Positions 55,977 to 64,000 of a stretch of 64,000 nt of DNA are shown in pieces (position 1 is the stretch's first letter; the number at the start of each line of letters is the position of its first letter). The DNA is from Mesorhizobium sp. RMAD-H1. Its GTDB lineage: Bacteria; Pseudomonadota; Alphaproteobacteria; Rhizobiales; Rhizobiaceae. The translations under genes were made by a program, and so were the position numbers. The stretch spans positions 1 to 64,000 of the forward strand of contig NZ_JACHWN010000007.1 in the NCBI RefSeq assembly GCF_014191375.1, written 5' to 3'. Under the pieces are notes generated by a model. That model saw nothing but the letters and a program-made list of their open reading frames with translations. It was not told where the DNA came from and did not search any database.

Positions 55977-56816
55977 TCACTTCCTGGGAAGGTACTGCTC
56001 GGGCATCGGCGAGCCGGGGAACCACTTCTCGTAAAGGGTTTTCCAGGTTCCGTCCTGCATCGCCGCGTGCAGGGCGCCGTTCAGCGCCTCGCGGAAGGCA
56101 TCATTGCCCTTGCGCACGACGAAGCCGGCGGGTGCGTCGAAGGAAGGGATGTTGACCGCAATCTTCAGCTCGGGATAACGCTCGCCATATTGTTTGGCGG
56201 CCTCGTAATCCAGGAAATGCGCGTCGATCGTGCCGTTGTTCAGGGCCGAAATGGCGGAATTGTTATCGGGGAATTTGACGAGATCCGTCTCCTTGAAGTT
56301 CCTGGCGGCGTAGGTTTCCTGCAGCGTGCCCTGCACCACGCCGAGCCGCTTGCCTTTCAGCCCGTCGGCGGCGCTTATCGCCTCGTCCGGCGTCAGGACC
56401 GAGAGATAGCCGGCGAGATAGCCATCGGAAAAATCGACCGTCTTCTTGCGCTCCTCCGTCGTGCCGATCGCCGCCACCGCGACGTCGAAACGCTCATTGG
56501 CGACGGAAGGCAGCAGCGCTGAAAACTCCTGGCCGGTGAAAATCACCTGGTCCTTCTTGAATCCAAGCCGGCGGGCCACGTCGAGGAACAGTTCGATGTC
56601 GAAGCCGGTGAACTGTCCATCCGCCGTGGTGAAGGTATAGGGCTTGGCGTCACCCATCGTGCCGACGCTGATCACGCCCGGCTCGATGAGATGATAGGGA
56701 TTGTCCTGCGCCACGGCTCCCGCAGGCACGCCGAAAGCGGCGAAAAGCATTATCAGGGCCACCGCAGCAACCCGGGCGGGCGAAAGCAATGGCTGGAAAA
56801 TACCTGTTGTTTTCAT
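55977..56816 (-). CDS. Polar amino-acid ABC transporter substrate-binding protein
   Basis: 279 residues: signal peptide ([20 protein letters not shown], cleavage AVA-QD) and an SBP_bac_3 fold with [60 protein letters not shown] and [18 protein letters not shown]. It delivers a polar amino acid or analogue to the fused permease-ATPase encoded next. Transcription starts in the 0.2-kb spacer shared with the LacI gene, which holds the twin operators. Confidence 0.92.
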   Translation of the reverse strand: MKTTGIFQPLLSPARVAAVALIMLFAAFGVPAGAVAQDNPYHLIEPGVISVGTMGDAKPYTFTTADGQFTGFDIELFLDVARRLGFKKDQVIFTGQEFSALLPSVANERFDVAVAAIGTTEERKKTVDFSDGYLAGYLSVLTPDEAISAADGLKGKRLGVVQGTLQETYAARNFKETDLVKFPDNNSAISALNNGTIDAHFLDYEAAKQYGERYPELKIAVNIPSFDAPAGFVVRKGNDAFREALNGALHAAMQDGTWKTLYEKWFPGSPMPEQYLPRK

Positions 56817-56939
56817 GTTTTCTCTCCTCTGGAGAATTTTTTCTGATTTTTGCGGGTGGGATTGCGGTTTTGCCTCTCCTCCTCAGGGCGCGCCGTCCAC
56901 GGCAGCGAACACGCGAACGGAACACTTATCTGTCAAAAA

Positions 56940-56972
56940 GAGACCGGTCTCATTTAAATTGATACCGGTCTC
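56940..56972. promoter_or_regulatory. Twin LacI-type operators
   Basis: GAGACCGGTCTC (56940-56951) is a perfect 12-bp palindrome; GATACCGGTCTC (56961-56972) is the same with one changed pair. Centres are 21 bp apart, two helical turns. The central CG and GAnACCGGTnTC form are typical of LacI-family sites. They lie between the divergent binding-protein gene and lacI-like gene, so they should control both. Confidence 0.8.
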
Positions 56973-57032
56973 ATCGTCAACCGTTTGTTCCTCATTGACC
57001 AGGCATGAAAAACTCCTGTAGTGCTTCAGCGC

Positions 57033-58106
57033 ATGAAAAATCCAGGCAAGACCCGCTCTGTTACGGTCAGTGACGTGGCGCGTGAGGCGAAGGTCTCAAA
57101 GGCGACCGCCGCGCGCGTCCTGGGCGGCTACGGCGTCTTCAGCGACAAGGTGCATGAAAAGGTCATGGCCGCGGCCAAGGCGCTGGACTACCGGCCCAAC
57201 GAACTGGCGCGCAGCATGACCACGGGCAAGTCGGGGATCATCGGCGTGGTCGTCGGCGATATCGAGAACCCGTTCTTCAGCCTTGCCGTGCGCGGCATCA
57301 GCGATGCAGCGCGGGCCGCCGGCCTCAACGTCATCCTGACAAATTCGGGCGAGCGGATCGAGGCCGAGAAGGCCGCCGTGCGCGTCTTGATGGGTAAGCG
57401 CGTAGACGGGCTGATCGTGACGCCGGCGGAATCACGCGACATTTCCCATCTGCGCGACATCCACCGTTCGGGACGGCCGCTCGCGCTCCTAGACCGCGCA
57501 CTTCCCGGTTTCGACGTAGATACCGTGACGGTGGACGATCACGAAGCGGCGATGCGGGCAACGCGCATGCTGGCCCAAGCCGGCCATCGGCAAATGGCCT
57601 ATGTGACGGCCGTCGACTCCGCCCGGCACGAATATCGGGATATCGAGCAGATCTATACCTCTTCCGTCCGCGAGCGCATCGAAGGTTTTCTCGCCGTGTG
57701 CCGTCAAACCGACATCGAGGCGCCCGAACGCTTTGTGCATCTCGGCGCGACCGGCCCTGATGAGACGCGCGCGATCGCGGCCAGGCTCCTGTCGCGGGCC
57801 GACAGGCCGACGGCCATCCTGGCATCCGACAGCCTCATCGCGTTGGAGATCTTCAGGGTCGTTCGCCAGATGGGGATGCGTGTCCCCGATGATCTCTCGC
57901 TCATCACCTTTCACAATGCCGACTGGACGAGTGTGACGAGCCCGCCGATCACCGTTATCGACCAGCCGGTCTATGCGCTCGGCAAAAAGGTGGCGGAACT
58001 GCTGATCCGGCGGCTGAAGGGTGAGACGCAAGCGCCGGAACGGATCGTCCTTCCGACATCGATCATCGAACGGGGCTCGGTCGGTCCGCCACTCTCAAGC
58101 CAATAA
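57033..58106 (+). CDS. LacI family transcriptional regulator
   Basis: About 357 residues. The HTH (VTVSDVAREAKVSKATAARV, then the hinge-helix region YRPNELARSMTTGKSG) is followed by a periplasmic-binding-protein-like effector domain (IIGVVVGDIENPFFSLAVRG, GLIVTPAES, DTVTVDDHEAAMRATRML, ILASDSLIALEIFRVVRQMG, ITVIDQPVYALGKKVAELLI). Start either ATG 57033 or GTG 57021; neither has a clear SD. The hinge lacks the usual LA pair exactly but keeps N-E-L-A-R. It faces the amino-acid uptake unit across twin operators, hence probably its repressor; amino-acid-type targets are unusual for LacI proteins. Confidence 0.88.
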   Translation: MKNPGKTRSVTVSDVAREAKVSKATAARVLGGYGVFSDKVHEKVMAAAKALDYRPNELARSMTTGKSGIIGVVVGDIENPFFSLAVRGISDAARAAGLNVILTNSGERIEAEKAAVRVLMGKRVDGLIVTPAESRDISHLRDIHRSGRPLALLDRALPGFDVDTVTVDDHEAAMRATRMLAQAGHRQMAYVTAVDSARHEYRDIEQIYTSSVRERIEGFLAVCRQTDIEAPERFVHLGATGPDETRAIAARLLSRADRPTAILASDSLIALEIFRVVRQMGMRVPDDLSLITFHNADWTSVTSPPITVIDQPVYALGKKVAELLIRRLKGETQAPERIVLPTSIIERGSVGPPLSSQ

Positions 58107-58321
58107 ACTTTCTCCAATCGGATGAGCGGATCCGTCCCAGCCTCCGGCCGCCGAAACCTCCCTCAGCATGTCAGCACCTCGGTTTCAACGAAGCCATAGC
58201 CCGACGAAATTGCCGACATGTCGCTGCCCAGAGAACTTCGCCTTTCGGTAACATCCTTGTCGTAAGCTACGCCTATCGCATGCTGCAACCCGGGCGAGCA
58301 ACAAGGCCAAGGGAAGTTCCC

Positions 58322-59488
58322 ATGCCCAAGACGATCGTCATTCTTTTTGACGGCACTTCCAACGAAATTTCCGCAGACCGGTCCAATGTCCTGCGCCTCT
58401 ACGGCATGCTGGAAAAAAGCGAACGGCAGCTGGTCTATTATGACCCCGGTGTGGGTACGATCGGTCCCGAGAATGCCTGGTTGAGATTCTGGCGCAAGGC
58501 CGTCGAGATCTGGGGTGTGCTAACCGGCTGGGGCCTCGATCGCAATGTGAAGGAGGCATACCGTTTTCTGGTCGAGAACTATGACAAGGGCAAGCGGCAA
58601 GGAGAAAACTCCGCCGGTCGCGACGTGATCTGCATTTTCGGCTTCAGTCGCGGCGCCTATTCCGCACGGGTGCTGGCCGGTTTCATTCATGCGCTGGGAT
58701 TGATGGAGAAGCGGAATCTGAACCTCCTCGACTATGCATACCGGGCCTACAAGCGCATAGGCGAAAATGCCGAGGACAGTTTTGCCGAGATTCGTCTCTA
58801 TGAACGGATTCTTAATCCGGATCATCCGCCGATAAGGCTGCTGGGTCTGTTCGACACCGTCGCCTCCGTGATCGAGCACGGCCGCTATGGCCCCCGCCTT
58901 CGTTCACACGCCTTCACCCAGAAGAACCGCAGTGTGGATTCTATCCGGCACGCAGTGGGTATTGATGAGCGGCGAATTATGTTCCGTCCGCTGCTTTGGC
59001 CCGAAGGTGAAGAATATTGGGGCAATCCCTTCAACCGGTCGAGCGCCAAACAGCAGGACGTCCGCGAGGTCTGGTTCACCGGCAGTCACGGCGATATCGG
59101 CGGCGGCTATCCCGAAGAAGAAAGCGCACTTGCCAAAATTCCTCTCAAATGGATGGTTGACCAGACCAGGGCGATGGGGCTGCGCTACCGCACCCAGACC
59201 GTCAACGAGATCCTGCTTGGGAAGAACCCCGGCAAACCCTATGTAGCGCCGGATCCCATGGCGGCGCCACATAGTTCAATGAAGAGTGCTTGGGCGATAC
59301 TGGAATTTCTTCCATGCTACCGTCCGAAGGGCTCCAGAAGGCCGGCCTTGTTCGGCTTTAGCATACCGCTGTTCGAGCGCCGCGCGATTCCCGAGGGAGC
59401 ACGCATCCATCACTCCGTTGTCGAACGCGCGAACACACTCGGCAAAAAGCCGCCCAATCTTCCCGCGATATATTCAGTCGAAGAATAG
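58322..59488 (+). CDS. DUF2235 (Tle1-like) alpha/beta hydrolase
   Basis: 388 residues. The family's N-terminal FDGTSNEISADRSNVLRLY (FDGT 9-12) and the nucleophile elbow IFGFSRGAYSARVLAGFIHA (GFSRG, Ser109) are clear, with later DTVASV, WFTGSHGDIGGGYPEEESAL and IHHSVVERAN (candidate catalytic Asp and His). Tle1 members are type VI secretion phospholipase effectors, but many DUF2235 proteins are free-standing. No T6SS genes, VgrG or immunity gene is nearby, and there is no signal peptide, so a cytoplasmic lipase-like role is the default. Confidence 0.88.
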   Translation: MPKTIVILFDGTSNEISADRSNVLRLYGMLEKSERQLVYYDPGVGTIGPENAWLRFWRKAVEIWGVLTGWGLDRNVKEAYRFLVENYDKGKRQGENSAGRDVICIFGFSRGAYSARVLAGFIHALGLMEKRNLNLLDYAYRAYKRIGENAEDSFAEIRLYERILNPDHPPIRLLGLFDTVASVIEHGRYGPRLRSHAFTQKNRSVDSIRHAVGIDERRIMFRPLLWPEGEEYWGNPFNRSSAKQQDVREVWFTGSHGDIGGGYPEEESALAKIPLKWMVDQTRAMGLRYRTQTVNEILLGKNPGKPYVAPDPMAAPHSSMKSAWAILEFLPCYRPKGSRRPALFGFSIPLFERRAIPEGARIHHSVVERANTLGKKPPNLPAIYSVEE

Positions 59489-59511
59489 CCGGCTTCTTTC
59501 TCGTATTCACC

Positions 59512-61811
<2,300 letters not shown>

Positions 61812-61815
<4 letters not shown>

Positions 61816-62279
61816 AGCTTGGCCCCCTTCGTGGCGGTGGCTGCCTGCTTGATCGCCGCGCGAATGCGCGGATAGGTGCCGCAGCGGCAAATATTGCCGC
61901 TCATGGCACTGTCGATTTCCTCGTCGGTCGGCTGTGGGGAATCCTTGAGCAGCGAGGCTGCCTGCATGATCTGGCCGCTCTGACAATAGCCGCATTGCGG
62001 CACGTTGAGCTCGCGCCAAGCCACCTGCAGCGGATGATCGCCATCGGCAGAGAGGCCTTCGATGGTGGTGATCGACGCGCCTTCGGCATCACCGATCGTC
62101 GTCTGGCAACTGCGCATGGCCGTGCCGTCGACATGGATCGTGCAGGCGCCACAGAGCGCCTCGCCGCAACCAAACTTTGTGCCCGTCAGGCCAAGTTCGT
62201 CCCGCAGATACCAGAGGAGCGGCATGTCGGGATCACCGTCATATTGCCGCTCCTCGCCATTCACACGCACGATCGCCAT
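61812..62279 (-). CDS. 2Fe-2S subunit of the molybdenum hydroxylase (IorA-like)
   Basis: 155 residues with two cluster domains: plant-type ferredoxin [19 protein letters not shown] and C of MRSCQTT (about 40-63), and the all-helical domain [17 protein letters not shown] plus [12 protein letters not shown] (about 100-140). It carries electrons from the molybdenum centre. Stop overlaps the large-subunit start by 4 bp, so they are made together. The TetR gene begins 99 bp upstream of this gene in the same direction. Confidence 0.93.
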
Positions 62280-62377
62280 GGTTGGGTCCCTCCTCAGGCC
62301 GGATTGTTCAAAGACAACCGAAAGAAAACCAGAGTATCACCGCCCGTCCCGCTCAGGTAAAGGGCGGGTGGAACCGA

Positions 62378-63034
62378 TCACTTATTTGTGTGTGAAGCGG
62401 CGGAGCGCCTGTGACCGCCGGCATTTCTCTCCACCATCGCAACGATGATTTCGAAAAGCTCGTCCTTCGCCTGCGTGGCCGTGATGTCTCCGGTCGCCGC
62501 CGCATAGGACAGGGCCTCGGCCGCGCCCAGCATTCCCCACAGGCCGGCGGCGGCGATATTCCCACTTCCAGCAAACGGCGTGAGCACGATCCGGCATTTC
62601 TCGATGAACACCGCCTCATATTGGCGTTTGACCCTCTCAAGTTCCGGTGAACCGGCAAGCGCCGCGATCACATCCGGTATCTCGCGGCCTTGCAGGAGCA
62701 CGCAATCGACATAGGAAGAGGCGATCACCGCCGCCTTGGCTTCCAATGTCGGCTCGCTGGCTTCAATCGCCGAATCCATGATAACCGTCTGGCGCGCATC
62801 GAATTCCCGATAGAGCGCCACCAGCAGCCCGGATCGCGTGCCGAAATGGTCATAAACGACTGGCTTCGTCACATGCGCCTGCTCGGCGAGCCGCCCAAGT
62901 GTCAGGGCTTCCGTACCCTCCTCCCGGACCAGCCGCCATGCGACGTCGACAAGCTGGCGATATCGGTCCTCGCGCGCCAGGCGGCGACGGGGCTGGGGAT
63001 CGGAAGTCTGGCTTCTTGTTTCAGCGCTTGACAT
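62378..63034 (-). CDS. TetR family regulator
   Basis: 218 residues. HTH: REDRYRQLVDVAWRLVREEG, LTLGRLAEQAHVTKPVVYDH, FGTRSGLLVALYREFDARQ. The C-terminal ligand domain (about 80-200) has GREIPDVIAALAGSPELERV and FIEKCRIVLTPFAGSG. ATG 63034 begins the usual N-terminus; a start at 63100 would add 22 hydrophobic residues. Divergent from the quinone reductase gene at 63113 across a spacer with the palindrome AGTAACTTACT, so that gene and perhaps the molybdenum hydroxylase are its targets. Confidence 0.9.
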   Translation of the reverse strand: MSSAETRSQTSDPQPRRRLAREDRYRQLVDVAWRLVREEGTEALTLGRLAEQAHVTKPVVYDHFGTRSGLLVALYREFDARQTVIMDSAIEASEPTLEAKAAVIASSYVDCVLLQGREIPDVIAALAGSPELERVKRQYEAVFIEKCRIVLTPFAGSGNIAAAGLWGMLGAAEALSYAAATGDITATQAKDELFEIIVAMVERNAGGHRRSAASHTNK

Positions 63035-63048
63035 GCTTATATACCAAA

Positions 63049-63059
63049 AGTAACTTACT
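63049..63059. promoter_or_regulatory. Candidate TetR operator
   Basis: AGTAACTTACT is palindromic (AGTAA-C-TTACT) in an AT-rich 78-bp spacer between the divergent TetR and quinone reductase genes. The neighbouring AAAAGTA repeats (63046-63052, 63060-63067 region) may extend it. TetR proteins of this type bind palindromes that overlap the promoters of both genes. Confidence 0.45.
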
Positions 63060-63112
63060 AAAAGTATATAACACGTGCTCTTCCTTTGCAACCAGTCCAC
63101 TGGAGTTTACCC

Positions 63113-63724
63113 ATGCACGCGCTCATCGTTGTCTCTCACCCTGACCGCGAATCATTCACCCACAGCGTCGCCGCGCATCTCGGCGAAGGCGTCGTCCTGT
63201 CCGGTCCCGGCAATTCCTTCGAGATAGCCGATCTTGCGGCGGAAGGGTTCGATCCCCGCTACACGGAAGCCGACATTGCCTATTATCTCAAACAAACGCA
63301 GCCTCCCACCGATGTCGCCGCCGAACAGGCAAGGATCGATCGCGCCGATGCCCTTGTCTTGGTCTATCCTGTCTATTGGTGGTCGATGCCCGGACTTATG
63401 AAGGGATGGATCGACCGCGTCTTCGCCAATGGCTGGGCTTATGACGACGATTTCAAAACCAGGGTGGTGAAGAAACTTCAGCGTCTCCCGATTCATCTGG
63501 TTGCCATCGGCGGCGCGGACCTGCGCACCTATGCGCGGCATGGCTATTTCGGGGCGATGCGGACGCAGATCGATCACGGGATATTCGACTATTGCGGTGC
63601 ACCGGTGGTGACATCGGAGCTCCTGCTTCCATCGGAAACGGGAGATATGTCTCCTAATCTCGATACGGCACGAACCATCGGCAGCAATCTTTTCAGAGCG
63701 TCGCAGCGCGACCAGGCCGCGTGA
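63113..63724 (+). CDS. Flavodoxin-like NAD(P)H-dependent quinone oxidoreductase
   Basis: 203 residues of the MdaB/KefF/DT-diaphorase group. MHALIVVSHPDRESFTHSVA gives the FMN-phosphate loop, RADALVLVYPVYWWSMPGLM the second flavin loop, GWIDRVFANGWAYDD follows, and VAIGGADLRTYARHGY the third. It would reduce quinones by two electrons. ATG 63113 has GGAG 8 nt upstream. Divergent from a TetR gene that probably represses it. Confidence 0.9.
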   Translation: MHALIVVSHPDRESFTHSVAAHLGEGVVLSGPGNSFEIADLAAEGFDPRYTEADIAYYLKQTQPPTDVAAEQARIDRADALVLVYPVYWWSMPGLMKGWIDRVFANGWAYDDDFKTRVVKKLQRLPIHLVAIGGADLRTYARHGYFGAMRTQIDHGIFDYCGAPVVTSELLLPSETGDMSPNLDTARTIGSNLFRASQRDQAA

Positions 63725-63777
63725 GCATCGGAGCAGCGGCTTCACTGCCTGCTTTGTCCCGGTGCGTTCCTACTTTT

Positions 63778-63809
63778 GCCGCAGGGCGGCGACGCCGTCG
63801 CCCTGCGGC
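63778..63809. terminator. 14-bp GC hairpin after the quinone reductase gene
   Basis: GCCGCAGGGCGGCG (63778-63791) pairs with CGTCGCCCTGCGGC (63796-63809) with one G-T pair and a four-base loop. It lies 54 bp after the stop of the quinone reductase and before the 3' end of a possible minus-strand gene. A strong terminator for converging transcripts is likely, though no T-tract follows on either strand. Confidence 0.6.
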
Positions 63810-63882
63810 CAGACGACGGACCGGACCTGGTTCGTGGTTCAATCCTGGCTCAGATGCATTGGCACGTACCTTCGGGGCCCCG

Positions 63883-64000
63883 TCATGTGCTTTGGGTGAT
63901 GGAAGCTGTATTCTCTCCCGCCACGATTGCCGCGAGACGCGGCTGCAGATATGTCGCGCCGGATGTTCGTGCCACATCGAGAAACGCGCCGATGCGACGC
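63883..64000 (-). CDS. Possible 3' end of a minus-strand gene cut by the window edge
   Basis: An open frame on the minus strand enters from the right edge and ends at TGA 63883-63885, reading RRIGAFLDVARTSGATYLQP then RLAAIVAGENTASITQST. Codon composition is like that of the neighbours. It is convergent with the quinone reductase gene across a strong hairpin. I do not recognise a family; a regulator C-terminus is only a guess. Confidence 0.35.
   Translation of the reverse strand, partial: RRIGAFLDVARTSGATYLQPRLAAIVAGENTASITQST

Noticed and set aside
63693..63977. 94-residue minus-strand frame
   Set aside because: It runs through the 14-bp hairpin at 63778-63809 and has no family features; another minus frame ending at 63883 fits better as a partial gene.

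Overview
The window is chromosomal DNA from a GC-rich alphaproteobacterium, most likely of the order Hyphomicrobiales (Rhizobium/Brucella/Ochrobactrum-like). The evidence is DUF1236, DUF4142 and LprI-type envelope proteins, TRAP and polar amino-acid ABC importers, a MocR/PdxR regulator, a short intergenic repeat ending in TAGAGCAT/ATGCTCTA, and two promoter-like sequences matching the GGAAC-N16-nGTT form used by the alphaproteobacterial stress sigma factor EcfG. The genus is inference only. I found no rRNA, tRNA, CRISPR array, prophage, complete insertion sequence or origin. About 52 protein genes are supported; most are accessory transport, resistance, stress and regulatory genes arranged as small units, each with its own regulator. 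Left part (1-11.4 kb): a MerR regulator with a palindromic operator in a 19-bp-spaced promoter heads a unit with a carboxymuconolactone decarboxylase-family protein and a secreted beta-propeller. Then come a RidA protein and a WYL regulator (divergent), a PdxR regulator divergent from an overlapping glutamine amidotransferase, MOSC and pyridoxal kinase operon, a small secreted protein, a zinc-less quinone oxidoreductase divergent from an AraC regulator, and a manganese catalase behind a stress-type promoter. Middle part (12-30 kb): a 1613-residue autotransporter, a TerC membrane protein behind a structured leader, a 100-residue unknown, a 0.16-kb repeat, an Hsp70-like ATPase, a TRAP transporter with a divergent DHDPS-family enzyme and GntR regulator, two DUF1236 proteins, a glycine-rich secreted protein and a NarL-type two-component pair. 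Iron and resistance part (30-47 kb): an ECF sigma/FecR/TonB-receptor/binding-protein iron-uptake unit with a possible coupling mini-ORF before fecR; a Tet(A)-like efflux gene and tetR facing each other across two tet operators; a two-gene RND pump whose adaptor has a long disordered tail; two small secreted proteins; a peptide-deformylase-like protein lacking two of three metal ligands; and a CmlA/FloR-like exporter. The exporter is preceded by an eight-codon leader peptide and three alternative RNA hairpins that together look like a chloramphenicol-type translational attenuator. I consider this the most striking structure in the window. Right part (47-64 kb): a VOC-fold protein, an endonuclease/exonuclease/phosphatase-family enzyme, a di-haem cytochrome c plus DUF4142 pair behind a second stress-type promoter, katG with a strong terminator, an amino-acid uptake and oxidation cluster (FAD oxidase, fused permease-ATPase, binding protein) controlled by a LacI regulator with twin palindromic operators, an orphan DUF2235 hydrolase, a two-subunit molybdenum hydroxylase, a TetR regulator and a divergent NAD(P)H quinone oxidoreductase. 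The last 118 bases may hold the 3' end of a minus-strand gene.
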